Shown piece after piece: positions 1 to 11,130 of a DNA stretch of 64,000 nt. The first letter of the stretch is position 1, and each line of letters starts with the position of its first letter. Under the pieces are notes generated by a model that was not told the DNA's origin, made no database searches, and saw only the letters and a list, made by a program, of their open reading frames with translations. The position numbers and the translations under genes are program-made. Location of the stretch: positions 202,009,750-202,073,749 of the forward strand of contig NC_134570.1 of assembly GCF_050947875.1 (NCBI RefSeq), in the 5' to 3' direction. The stretch is from Dermacentor variabilis (Eukaryota; Arthropoda; Arachnida; Ixodida; Ixodidae).

Positions 1-224
1 CACACTGGGATAAATAAAAACAAACACATCACATCTAATGTGGACATATCAGACGCCTTGTGAAACACTAAAGGAAAAATTCAGTTTCGAGCTATGGAAC
101 TTGCCGCACAGATGTGAGGGGCCTTGCACTAATAGTGATAGTTACCACTGCATTTAGAAATTGAAAGCATTCGTGCAGACAAGGATGATTCTTTATATTT
201 TTGGCTACCACTTCAAATGCCTCC

Positions 225-868
225 ACCAAGTGTTACAATGCTGCACGCAGCCATACTAAGGATCTCGCAGCAACACCTGCAGGTAAAAAGCAAAAGCAGT
301 CAAAGTCCTGGTGTGTACTGGACACTATGTTTGAAAATTTTTGGGCAAGAAGAGTGCAAGAAGCAGACATAACTGCATTGATTTCAATAATTTTCCATTT
401 GAATGGCCTTTTCTTTTTGCTTAGACAATGCCTACACCTAGTCACAGCAGCTCCCTCATACAGACTCCGCAAGCCAAGAGGCCATGGAGGCAAATGCAGG
501 TAAGAGGCAAGAAGCAATAGCACTGGTATCGACACTCATCTAATTTCTTTTTCTTTCGTTTAGGCAGCCAGCACACCTCGAACAGCCACCTTGACTGCGG
601 GTGTGTCACTCTAGTCGCCAAGGAAACATTTGAGGGAAAGCGGCAGACAGTGTGAACAGCCACTTCTCCATGTAAACGATACTCTTTCTCTCGGATGACT
701 CCTACGCCTCGCCACGCCAGCACACTTGTGCACAAAGATGCCGTGGAGGCACGTGCAGGTCACAGGCAAGAAGCAGTGGCACTGGTGTCGACATTCACCC
801 AATTTCTTTTTCTTACACTGAGGCAGCCAGCACACCTCGGAACAGCCACCTTGACTGCGGGTGTGTCA
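225..868 (+). repeat. Diverged tandem repeat, about 270-bp period, with exon-like cores
   Basis: Two clear copies (about 427-608 and 697-868) and one poorer copy (about 225-400) share a core that starts near ATGCCTACACC and ends in GCAG followed by GT. They are followed by a shared stretch ending in a pyrimidine run and GGCAGCCAGCACACCTCG. In the middle copy the core (425-499) lies between a good acceptor (TTTTTGCTTAG) and a good donor (CAG/GTAAGAG), and reads open for 25 codons. The other two copies have weaker donors (CAG/GTAAAA and CAG/GTCACA). This could be a tandemly duplicated short exon or a non-coding minisatellite that happens to carry splice-like motifs. I do not recognise a protein. 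Confidence 0.5.
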
Positions 869-1270
869 GTAGATTCCTGTTGTACATATGCTCATAATAA
901 ACTTCGGTAAACTTGAACTTGATAATAAACTTGAAGGCAAATGGGACATTGATGCATTGTATTTTTGAACATTTATTGTACACATACAATATATGTTACA
1001 CTTTGCAGTGCTACAGAGCGTATTTTGAAGCATGTGTTGTGTGGCCCTCAATGCAGTTCATGTTGTAGCAGCTGCTTTGTCTGTGTATCGCACATTGGCT
1101 TAAGCTCGTGATATCCACATACTTCTCTCAAATATACAAAATAAAGTTCTATGTAGTCCTCAGTGTTACAACAAAAAATGAAAGTAAACAATCCGATCGT
1201 GGAATTGTGTTTAATACAGTGATTCCTATGACAGTTACTGACAAGTTGACAACTTGAACTGGTCAATTGG
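869..1270. other. Non-coding, no gene seen
   Basis: AT-rich sequence follows the tandem repeat. AATAAA occurs at about 894 and 925 on the plus strand, which would fit the 3' end of a transcript from the repeat above, but nothing else supports one. No long open frame or recognised repeat was found. Confidence 0.4.
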
Positions 1271-1313
1271 TCCATAGCCTCCTCTATTTTTCAAAAATAA
1301 AGGAGGCTATGGA
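1271..1313. repeat. Near-perfect hairpin, 21-bp arms
   Basis: TCCATAGCCTCCTCTATTTT is followed almost at once by its reverse complement with one mismatch. No flanking target duplication or second copy was found in the window. It may be the core of a small foldback element. Confidence 0.7.
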
Positions 1314-1898
1314 TCCGTCATGGCAAGGAATTGTATGTATACATAAAAAGAGGGGGGTATGTGTGTGTATGTTTGTAGTAGGGGGTATAGGATTAGGGCG
1401 GTACGAAAAAATGTACCAACACCGTCCTCTAGACCCATTGCGTTAAGGTACCGTAACAAAGCGTATTATGCATAAAGTTCACACAACCAACTCTGGTATT
1501 ACTGCACACGCCAGGCGACGCGAGCTACATTTGTCATGACGCATTCGCGACTGCACCGGATGCCCTACATATTATTCTCTTTAATCGTGCACACTGCACC
1601 GAGGCAAAAGAAAGATCATGGGAGCAGGTGCCTTTAAGGTATCTCGACCTTGCGAGGCTCTGCTGCGCGTGCCAGGGGAGCTGTCCGTGCGAACACTCCC
1701 TGGCACACACCTGCCTCGGCGGTCCCAACCTACGTACCGCTCTGCTTCGAGCTTTGATCCCCCCACTGTCCCTTGGGTGCCCTGGAGTTCCTGCGCCGCC
1801 TGCTTTATTATAATCTCAGGTGCTCTCCTGAGACTTCCGTTTGTAGGTTACATGTGCCCTACCCCAAATGGATCAGTGCTTATAATAATAAAAAAGCC

Positions 1899-1924
1899 CG
1901 ATCTATCGTCGCGACGATAGATCG
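1899..1924. repeat. Perfect 26-bp palindrome
   Basis: CGATCTATCGTCG is followed directly by its exact reverse complement. It lies 13 bases after AATAATAAAA and just before a weak open frame. It could be an insertion scar or a dimeric protein site. No function is evident. Confidence 0.75.
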
Positions 1925-1936
1925 CGAAAGCGGCTT

Positions 1937-2419
1937 TTGCAACATACCGCGCCCGTGCGAAGAGAATTACGGAACGCCAACGAGGAATCTGACCACAGCT
2001 TCGAGCTCGTAACCTCGTCGAGTGACACTCCTGCAACAGGCGTGACCGCTGAAAACCGCATACCACCGGAAACTTCAGCAGGATCAACCCTCGGTTGCAT
2101 AACTGTCACCTGTACGGCCAACATGGACCACACCCGCACCGTCCCGCAACATAGAATAAAGAACCAACTTATAAAGCCCAAACACACGGCTGCACGCACA
2201 CATCACGACAGTACAAGCGAGACGCCATGCTGCTACGCTGCTACTGTTGCCGGATTAAAACTGACTACTGTCACCAAGTCTAGCAAGCGTCTCAGGAGCT
2301 GGCAACCTCGGCGCGTAGCAACATGGCGGCGCTCTTGCGGTTCCCGATTTCAATGCATGGGCCTTATGGGTAGCTTGTCCTCTAGAGTCAGTATAGTAAC
2401 TCTATGGCGCCTCGATTGA
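1937..2419 (+). pseudogene. Possible LINE ORF1 N-terminal remnant
   Basis: A 160-codon open frame begins with a basic stretch and then EESDHSFELVTSS, a pattern I associate with the N-termini of gag-like ORF1 proteins of arthropod LINEs (an acidic-serine patch before FELV). After about residue 75 the sequence becomes low-information and Arg/Ser/Thr-rich, and no zinc knuckle follows. No ORF2 lies downstream. It could equally be a chance open frame in GC-richer DNA. Confidence 0.25.
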
Positions 2420-2639
2420 TTTTTCGCCCTCTGTGGCCATTTGTTGAACTTGAGAGTGTGCGGGGCCTGCATTGCGGTTGTAAAATGGGGGTTTTCAAGG
2501 AATAACGGTGGCGTACGGGAAAGTGGGAGTGTTGAAATACACCCATATCTGAGACGAGCCAAATAGAGAAAAGAATAACTCAGCCGTGACCAACAAGGCA
2601 GTGAGCCGCAGCGACAATTTCAGTAGGATTATTTCTGCA

Positions 2640-2882
2640 GTCAGATTCGAAATATCCCGCGCGATGTGTGTCGGCGCTGTTTTTCTGTTCGGAGTAGCCG
2701 CGCCTTGGCGCTGCACAGGACGCCGAAAGTCGGAACGGTCGGAACTACGCGCGGAGGAGCACAAGCCTTCGGAGCGCGCGCGCGTGCGTTGAAAGCCGCA
2801 AAGGAGCAGCCATTGTCAGCGACGGCGCATTCTTCTACCGTGGTTGTTGTTTCTCACAGCTTTGAACCCCCAAGACTCCACG
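2640..2882 (+). promoter_or_regulatory. GC-rich, CpG-rich stretch ending in a splice donor
   Basis: This stretch is much richer in GC and CpG (runs of GCGCGCGCG near 2777) than its surroundings and ends in CCACG/GTAAGTGA, a strong consensus donor at 2883. It is plausible as a promoter plus untranslated first exon of a host gene on the plus strand, as an alternative to the donor at 3750. No TATA box is obvious. This is inference from composition and splice motif only. Confidence 0.3.
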
Positions 2883-3249
2883 GTAAGTGACTTTGAACGA
2901 TTATTACACGTTATATGAGTGTGCATGTGTTCAAAGTGAGGAGACGCGCTGATATGACTTATTGAAGGTCTCAGTACATGTCGCGACAGGTGGCCGTCCA
3001 GAACCATTTTGCACGATCACTGTGTTTCTTCGAGCTTTGTCGTAATCGAGGCGACTTGAGTGCTTAGAGTCAAGCGAGTGTACTTTGAAAAGGGTATTTT
3101 ACATGATGACGGACTTTGCCGCGTCTTTAATTGTGTGGATGTGAGCATTCGACATGTTCCCCGAAGCGCAAGCCACTACCATAATAGTTACGTGCAGTGC
3201 GAGGTGAGCTAAGCTTCGCCGCCTAACCGCGGCCTGAAAAATGTGGCGG

Positions 3250-3749
3250 CTCGTTAAGGGTTTACTGCGGTGCGCGTGTGTGAGTGTTTGTACAGCGATC
3301 ATTTGAGCGAGAACCGGCGGCGCTTCTTCGTGAGCGGTATCTGCTAGCTGGCACGTACGTGGCGCCAATCCTCTAGCTCGTGCGATTGTGTGCAGTAGGT
3401 CGCTCACTAAACGCGCATTGTGCAGATTTGCTAGTACGCTCCGTGCTATCGTCTGTGTCTCTTCGTGCCCACATCGCTGATTGTGCAGGCAGTGCGCGAC
3501 TGCGGCGCGTAGCATGTAGAGCCTACGCCCGTCGACTTTGATCTGCGGGCGTGAAATGTCGGCTGCGCGTTTGTGGTATTAAAAGCCTTTGGTGAGCTTC
3601 CAACGGCAGTGCGGGTCAACGCCGCGTGAGCTGCCGGTCAGAGTATAAGAACCTCTTTATTGTTAGCGTACTGCTTGGCGGTGAGAGGTGTCCTGCTTGG
3701 GTTCAGATTACTGGATACGCCGTCACTTGAACGGCGACGGCTGGAGCAG
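3250..3749 (+). promoter_or_regulatory. CpG-rich region and candidate untranslated first exon
   Basis: A second CpG-rich region ends in GGAGCAG/GTGAGTATC, a strong splice donor with GT at 3750-3751. The next strong acceptor is at 4559, just before the exon at 4560-4665. The pair would define an ~810-bp first intron. The transcription start is not determinable. The minus-strand open frame here (3099-3515) has no recognisable features and is probably a by-product of GC content. Confidence 0.35.
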
Positions 3750-4074
3750 GTGAGTATCAGTGGCGCCGGCACCTCGGCGGCCAGAAAACGATGCCTGTGC
3801 CGTGACGAGATATATCAATTTACGCGATAGAATTGCCGGCGATGGCTCATACGGGCGCGTCGCTCCATGGCTGTGTTCTTTGCTGAGGCCGCCACTACGC
3901 CTGCCGTGCACCATACTACGATATATCTATATAGTCGATGCTTGTGCAATGTTGTTATTCAACAGCTGGCGCTGTGCACTGGATACCTGGACTTGTTTAA
4001 TGTTTAATTACTTTGCTGCTGTGCCATTGCGTATTGGGTACAGATATTCAGTTTTGAATTCTAGGTGCCAAATC

Positions 4075-4118
4075 AGGATCATATCAGATCATATCATATC
4101 AACTCAGGATCATATCAC
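4075..4118. repeat. Short GATCATATCA tandem repeat
   Basis: About four imperfect copies of a 10-base word (GATCATATCA and variants) lie in the presumed first intron. Confidence 0.6.
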
Positions 4119-4559
4119 ACATCACAGCGTCATCCTATATTGCACGAGTATAAATAACAAAATTTCTGCTGCTGGTGAAAAATTAAGGCAGACCGATCAA
4201 CCTGTATCTGTGAGAAAAATGTGCTTGAAGTCCACTATTATCTATTATAAAGAGGTACTACCTTGGTGTTTAATGTCAGTAACACTCATAAGTTATGCAT
4301 CCTTTTGTGTGAAGTAATTTGTCTTAGAAGCCATTCATTGTAAGGGATCAGTAAACATCTCATAGCTTAAGTAGTGCATAAGTGCATGAGTTGAGCAAAG
4401 CCATTAAGATATAAAATTTTGGCAAGCTTAGTTTAACAATAAGCTGACCAATATACAAAACCTAATCTAGCAGCAGATGTTCTCCAAGATAAACTTGCCA
4501 CCAGCTTTTTCGTGGTCTGTGTTATCATTGTAGTGTCAAATATTTCTCTTTTATTTCAG

Positions 4560-4665
4560 GACTGCGGCTGCGGCCGTTTCATTGCCAGCTGTGAGGATGA
4601 AGCAGCTTCATAGCCGGAGATCAGACGCCTCCCATCAGTTTCCCTTTTCAGCAATAGAGGCCTTG
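4560..4665 (+). CDS. Candidate host-gene exon (unknown protein, start region)
   Basis: The exon follows a textbook acceptor (pyrimidine-rich run, TTTTATTTCAG at 4549-4559) and ends in GCCTTG/GTATGC. It is 106 bp. One frame is open throughout and contains an ATG at 4597, followed by MKQLHSRRSDASHQF and ending in SAIEAL at a phase-0 boundary. The next candidate exon (7187-7255) continues in frame at phase 0. The upstream donor at 3750 would make this the second exon, with translation starting at 4597. I do not recognise the family. The peptide is basic at first and then neutral, with no visible domain. Evidence is splice sites and phase agreement only, with no homology. Confidence 0.4.
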
Positions 4666-7089
4666 GTATGCTCTTACCTAGAGTTTACTTTTTTTACCCT
4701 GTATATTTTAAGTGCAATGGCTAGTTTAGTGGCATCACTTAGAGTGATTGGTGTGACACCTGTTCCATGGGACGTATGCAGGTTATGCCATGTAACTTTA
4801 GCAAACTTTAATAAAATATGCAAATGCCACCTAGCTGCAGAGAACCTAGGTAATGTTGTTTCCTGTCTCTTGGAAATACTTGGATTTGCTGCATTTTGCC
4901 TAATTACCTAATTAGCCTTGATCAATTAATAAACTTATCAAATATTATAATTAGATAAAAAGTTTCAATTATAAAATTGTAGAGCAACGTGAAAATTTCC
5001 CAGTACAGCTTTCTGTGGCTCAATATGTGCTACATAATGTTTTTAGGAGCATGAAAGAAGCCTGAGAATCTCGCAAAGTGCCTTGAGTGTGTGTGACAGC
5101 GCCTGTGTTGTGTTCTTCCTTCAGTCCTCGTCTTTTGCGCTGTACAATCATGTCGACCTCGAGTGGCCAGTCCTGTGGCAGTTTTGCATATATTTGAGTG
5201 CTTGCCCTGTATAGGCATGTGTGTTCGAGTAAGAAAAAAAATACTGAAGGAGCCCAAAGTGATGTATTTCAGGACAAGTGTATGATGTAAATTACTATGT
5301 AACAATAAAATAAGAAACTGAAACAAGACTTCACAGTAGAGGTATGCAGGTGCGTGCATCAGCATAATGACGAAAACTTCGTGCAAGTTTAGAAAAATAT
5401 TAATTAGATTGGTTTCTGTCATTCTTCTCTATGACATAATTATTGCACAAATGTGCTCTCTACTATTGCACGACTAAAGATACAGTTCAAATACATCATT
5501 TGCTAGCACCTTCACATTCATAGCGACATAGAGAGGAATGGTTAAAAATTTGCTTTGCTTCTCTGACCTTCATTTTAGGTCCTTCTCATGTTTGCTGAGC
5601 TTCTTAAAGTATCTTAGACACCTTCCAGGGTTTACAGGCAACTTGAGTACATTATGCCAGATTGTGGAGAAGCCGCAGAGGTCGCAGCGTCTATAGTGGC
5701 GTCCGGTAAATGCAAGTTTCTTGCATGATGCACTATGCTCAGTACCAATTAGAATAAGTTATCATTTTAGCAAAAATCATTGTTTTACAGATATATATCA
5801 ATGTGTCCAAAGAACTGCACTGTTTATAAGAGTTGCTCATTCTCTAAGTCTACTGTTGGTGTTGTAAAATGCATGTTTGTTGGACAGCATAGTGTTTGGC
5901 CTTCAGCTGAAGTTAGTAGTGGCCCATTTGCATGCGCATAAAGCTGCAGTAAGCCAAATGTGAAAAGATAAGGGCTAATACTAGCAAAATTTACACGTAA
6001 GCAAACTGTTTGATGTAATCCCTAGGAAAGTAAGCAAAAATATAAGAATGTGCTTATATGATAAACAGTACCTATGTTTCAGGCGCATGGCTTTCTAGCG
6101 CCAGATTCCATAACAGTTCATTATTTAACACTTTAAAACTATTTGCCCTGTTTATGTCTAACTCCTCTAAATTCGAAAATTTTTATTGATTGCACTGTGA
6201 AAGTTTTGGCCGTGACTTAAGTCACTGCCAGAATTAAATTTATAGTTGTGGCTGTCCTATGTGTGATAACAAAAAACCATTTTGGAACCAGGTGACTGTT
6301 ATGCAGTATGCTAAGTGTGTGTATTAGAACAGTCACTTATATTTTCATTGTAACTATGTATCAAGTATGTATGTACACATCTCGAAGCCATAGACTGTGT
6401 AATCTTAATTGAAGGTGTTATTGTGTGGAGTAGGTTTTTTTGTAAGCATTGTCTAGAATTTGCGCTACATTAAGGTGTAGTGAAGCCAAGCGAAAAACAT
6501 TGTTAAGACAAAATGGCTGAAGTTAATCCTTAAGTCTTAAGTGCATTTAGATGACTTTACAGCATGTAGTAAAACAAGAATGGGAACTGAGGTGCTTAAT
6601 TTTTGTTCATTATTACCTTATGGCACCAGCATGCAATGAAGACAAAAGAGGAAGAGAAATGAAGTGCACCAAAGGGCAACTTGCTCTTTATGGGAGCTGC
6701 ATTCACATCTGCATGATGCATGCAATCTTTGAGTTATAGCAGCAGCTATCCACCTGTTCACTTTGTTACACATTTGCATTGTTTATGTACTAAGTCTGGC
6801 CCTGGAAGTGTTAGGCAGTGCCACTCATGGCATTGGTGCTGCATGCAACACATGCTTCTAACCACAGATGTCATGTATTATGTGAACCTAAGTTCTTTTG
6901 AATTCATGTAACCCACAAAAGTTCCATTAGAAAGGACGTGCCATATTTGCCCCCATTGCCATGAGTAGCACTGGCTGACAGTCACGGCAAGACGTTAACC
7001 TTGCTCAGCTATTATGGAAAACTATTTTACATACAAATGTGGTAATTAGTATCCATGCCAAAAGCCTCACGGAATAAAATTTTTTGCCT
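4666..7089 (+). other. Presumed intron, no gene seen
   Basis: AT-rich sequence lies between the two candidate exons. Open frames on both strands are short and without recognised domains. No transposable element was identified by eye. Confidence 0.35.
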
Positions 7090-7211
7090 GCATCTTACAA
7101 TGATTGTTATTTTGCTTTAACTCAGGATGCCTTTCCACCTGCGTTGCATCGCATCTTACAATGATTGTTATTTTGCTTTAACTCAGGATGCCTTTCCACC
7201 TGCGTTGCATC
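7090..7211 (+). repeat. Perfect 61-bp tandem duplication over a 3' splice site
   Basis: The 61 bases at 7090-7150 are repeated exactly at 7151-7211. The unit contains the pyrimidine tract, the acceptor (TTTAACTCAG) and the first 25 bases of the downstream exon. There are therefore two identical acceptors 61 bp apart. Using the second gives the open exon 7187-7255. Using the first (exon start 7126) adds 61 bp, shifts frame and meets TGA within 13 codons. Confidence 0.85.
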
Positions 7212-7255
7212 CTGTGGCTGACCACTCCAGCGATCTTGGCAGAATCGTTACACAG
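7187..7255 (+). CDS. Candidate host-gene exon (unknown protein, second coding exon)
   Basis: A 69-bp exon of exactly 23 codons lies between TTTAACTCAG and CACAG/GTGTGT, phase 0 at both ends. It reads DAFPPALHPVADHS then SDLGRIVTQ and joins in frame to the exon ending at 4665. No family was recognised and the next exon was not identified with confidence. The donor is non-optimal (GTGTGT). The preceding 61-bp duplication adds a decoy acceptor. Confidence 0.4.
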
Positions 7256-10200
7256 GTGTGTTTTTATTTTATTCTCACCAGTAATATTTTGTAGTTTACG
7301 TTCGATGTAAATGCACAGATCGAATGAAAAACAGCTTAAAAGATGAGCTCACAGGCACTGTATCCAAACGTTTGTTAGGAAGGAAAATCTTTGTTACAAG
7401 TTGTCATTATAGCAACACAAGAGAGTGTGCTCGTCAAACCACCAGTACCTAGCAAGCAACAGCATTATACCATGGAAGAAGGCAAAACATCAGGCGAAAA
7501 CCTGTACTAAACTAGGGACTGCATTAAGACGTTTTGGAGGCTTAAACTATTTATTGGGTTACTCTGTCTAATTGCTTGAACTGAACTGACATGTCCTGCA
7601 AAACAGTTTGTATTCACATTTGATACAATCTGCAGCAAAATGTGAACAAAGGGCTGCAATACTCTAAGGGCCTACTATTGAAGTAGCAACCAGTCTTCCC
7701 AGTGTACTGCAGCCTCAGGAAAATGATATGTGGTACACTGCACCACATGCACACACAACAAATTTTAATCCATAAGCATCTGTACACTGTGCTTGTGCAG
7801 GACTGGGCAACTGGCTGTTCGTGACTGAAACAACTACGTACTTCAAGACTGTATTGGGAAGCCACCATCTTTTTCAGTCAGTGTAACAGTCCATAAACAT
7901 ATGGATTTCCATGAACATTTTGTCTGCCACGCTTTTCTTTGTCATTTTTTTGCACTCCTGCTTTGATGGCTGCGAGACACTTCAGGATGGCTGAAGAGAC
8001 AGTGGTAGCCTAGTAGCTGGCCTCGCAAAGTTATCTTGATTTTTAAGAGCCAACTTGCTTTGGGCAATGTTGAATAACACATCAAAAGGCACAGGAATAT
8101 TGACAAGGTTAGAATGACTTTCAAAGAATTTTATGAGGGTTCATTTCTAACTCTGATCTGTCTGCTGAGACCAATTCATGTCAGCTTTTAATGAAGCAAT
8201 GTTCAGGTTGGAAAACTGCAACGCTGTGTGGATACTCAATATACTCAAACACCATCATTGCTTCATATAGCTGAAGTTGCTCCATGACATTAAGGCAGAA
8301 GCAAATGTCATGGCAAAGGAAAGGTTGGCGGAATGAGGACTCTTGGTGGCAATTATCTAGGTTCAAAGGCTATCACACTGAGTAAGAAAATGTGTTCCCG
8401 ATACAGCGTCAACATAGTGTTAATGCTGAACAAACTGGCACCATCTGCTTAGTCCTACACACGCATGTGCATAGAAAGGGATGCCTGTTGGCCTTGAGGG
8501 CCACCACTGCAGGGATCAGCTGCTATCGCTATGACATAGAATGTGACATCAGATAATTATAGTTCACACCTTTGCTGCAGCTCGCTGGCTGGGTAATTGA
8601 AGCCTTGATTGTAAGGTTGAAAAGTTTCAATCACAAGGTGGCAATTTAGTTGCCAACTCTTACAGCATGGTTCACTACTCAGTGCTGCAGTGCTGGACAT
8701 ATTCGACCAAGCCTGGTGCGAATTCTCATGACTACCCATGTTCAAGCTGCCGCTGGATACTTAGTTGATAAAGTCACTGAAAATGAAATTTGGTCATCGA
8801 AAGAGTCATGAAAACGATGCACACAAGGCTTGTAGCGTGCTCACTTGGTATGGCATCAGTCAAAACACCCTGTGTAGAGATGCTGGCAGAAGTGCAGCAG
8901 AAGTGTGGATTGAGGAGACAAAAATATAAGCTGTTCAAGTTCCACATATAACAGACTGATAATAAATCGTTGTTCAGCAAAAACTCTGGCAAAAGGGGCA
9001 AGCCGCACTCCCCATGACGAATTCTATAAAAACAGTACTGTTATTGCAGCAAAATTGCCTATAACTCTTTTGTGAAAGATCATGCCAACTGAATAACCAA
9101 TATAAAAGCATCAAGTTGCTCCAATAAAAGCCTTTGTTACGCTACACACCAGACTGGGATGTAAGGTCTAGGTTGTTTTGTAGCCAAGATGCCCACAAGC
9201 AATGCTTAAAACATGTAAACACTTGGAATTAACTGTGATTAAACTGCTCATTAAACTGATTAACACTTCACAGCTGGTATCACAATGTTGTTTTCTATGC
9301 CACAGAAAGATTCCAGCACGTGGGGGCCACAATTCTTCTAGAGGCCAATACAGACACAGGGTGCCAGCAAGCATGGACTAAAGATTTTTCCATATGCATT
9401 GATGTAGTCTACCAGATTTGGTTTTCTTGGGGGCACAGTCATATTTGGGGTAACAATTTTCTGCCTGAATATTCATCGCAGGGAGCACTGCAGCCAGCTA
9501 AAGCGAGTTTCTTGTTCACACCTTGCCACACGTGTAGACTTGGCCCATTTTTTGGCACATTTGTTGGATTCAAGAAAGAACACAGAGTAACTTAAGAACT
9601 TTATTCCTTCTAGATTTAAGGCGTGGGCCAGGTGTTAACCATTGTTTTAAAAATTTTACCGAACCGGGAAAGATTCTTTCTTGAAAGTCTTCTCATATCA
9701 GCTTGATACACTCCCTGGCTTAGTATGGGTGCATGTGCAGTGGCTTCTTTTTTGGTCTGTTTAAAAGGTTGTTTTCCTTTTGAGTGTTTCAGTTGCAAGG
9801 AAATCACAAATATATTTTCATTCCAGCAACCCTTGTGACATTACAGAATTTCTTTACATATTGCAACCAAGCTTATTTTTTAAACAAATGCCTTTCTTTC
9901 AGCATGAAAAAACATCTTGCATGAAACAAGGCAAAAATGGCTGCTTATGCATTTGTACGATATTCCATCTGAGAGGGGTGAAAAGTAATAAAATGTTCTA
10001 CTTTCATAATTTTTCTACCATGTGTACAAAATTTCTTAATAGGAATGAAGCAAAGTCACTTTTTGCACTAGCCTATTACAGAAACAAAAATGACGAACAG
10101 CTTTTAAAGGGGCCCTCAGAGGAGCCCAGTCTGTGCGTGTCTTCTTTTCTAGCGCAGCCGTCGCTGCACATGGCTGTGAGTACAGCTGAGCACATCTGCA

Positions 10201-10864
10201 GCCTGCGCATCCTGTTCTATAGATGAACTGCTGCGTGTGGAAAGGGTGGACGTGTTGATATGGCGTGGTATTACGTGCACAGTCTTCCCACGTGTTTAGT
10301 ACTGGGGGTTGCATAATCTGTAGTTTCGGAGATGCATTGAAGTGAGAGACAGACAAAGCGTTCACCTCCACTGCCAGCACTTTTCATGATGGTGTCGTCC
10401 CACTGCGCGTGGCAAAAGCAAGGCTAGGTTTGCTTCATACTACCTATGCGAAGGTATCGTTGGCACACCGTGAAACCATATCTTTGGTCGCAGACTCTCA
10501 AATTCAAAATTTTTTTTTCTCATTCAGATTTGATTTTTCTGACTGCGGCCCTTTTCGTGGGAAAACAGTCCATTTGCAAATGTACTTATTTGACGAAAAG
10601 GTGGAATCACAGTACAACAAACCAAATTGCTGATTTTAGTGGATTCGTTATGTTGGGGTTCCTTTGTACATGCCTCCAGAAAAAGCCGACCATTGTCTGC
10701 TCACACTCCGCCGTGCCCGCCTGTGTAGGAATAAACTTAATTTTGGTTGGCCACGATGCTTATCGGTGTAGTAGCTGTCGTGTGTCCACCCATACATATT
10801 TTGTCGGCGACCCGAAAACCTCAAAGAACAGCTGTATTTTGCTTATGTGCATTCACTAATCAAA
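7256..10864. other. Non-coding, one 131-bp dispersed repeat, no gene seen
   Basis: AT-rich sequence with only short uninformative open frames on both strands. The one recognised structure is the repeat at 8473-8603. If the candidate gene at 4560-7255 is real this may be intron. Confidence 0.35.
8473..8603 (+). repeat. 131-bp dispersed repeat, copy 1
   Basis: By eye this is identical to 15110-15240 in the same orientation. The unit starts AGAAAGGGATGCCTGTTGGC and ends GGTAATTGAAGC. Flanks differ completely on both sides. No terminal inverted repeats, poly-A tail or target duplication were seen. Confidence 0.85.
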
Positions 10865-11130
10865 TAAGTATGTGTTTGCTGGATCCCCATAATATTGAGT
10901 TAGCTGACATGCTTGAAAATGTTCAAAATATGGCAGTTAGATTTGTAATAGGAAGTCATACTAAAAGGCTTTGTATTACTGATAGTAAGAGTAAGCTGCA
11001 GTGGCAGGATTTAAAAGACTAGGAAATCTCTTCAGTTAAAGTTATTTCACAGCATATACTGTTCCAAACATGTAGAGATATAGAAATTCATATCAGGCTA
11101 TCATCATAGCTCACAAGAGAGAGATTAGAC
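10865..11130 (+). pseudogene. LINE 3' fragment (RT C-terminal region), decayed
   Basis: The frame LLDPHNIELADMLENVQ-NMAVRFVIGSHTKR matches the conserved block after the reverse transcriptase fingers/palm in CR1/Jockey-type LINEs (WDP...LE.VQ..A.RFI.G.Y). It is followed past a stop by an ISSVKVISQHI-like stretch that corresponds to the usual LK.LY.I. motif. There are no catalytic motifs, so this is a short 5'-truncated and mutated fragment. Identification rests on motif spacing only. Confidence 0.5.

Noticed and set aside
3099..3515. Minus-strand 138-codon gene
   Set aside because: Open frame in CpG-rich DNA, no recognised domain, and it overlaps a likely promoter/first-exon region on the other strand.
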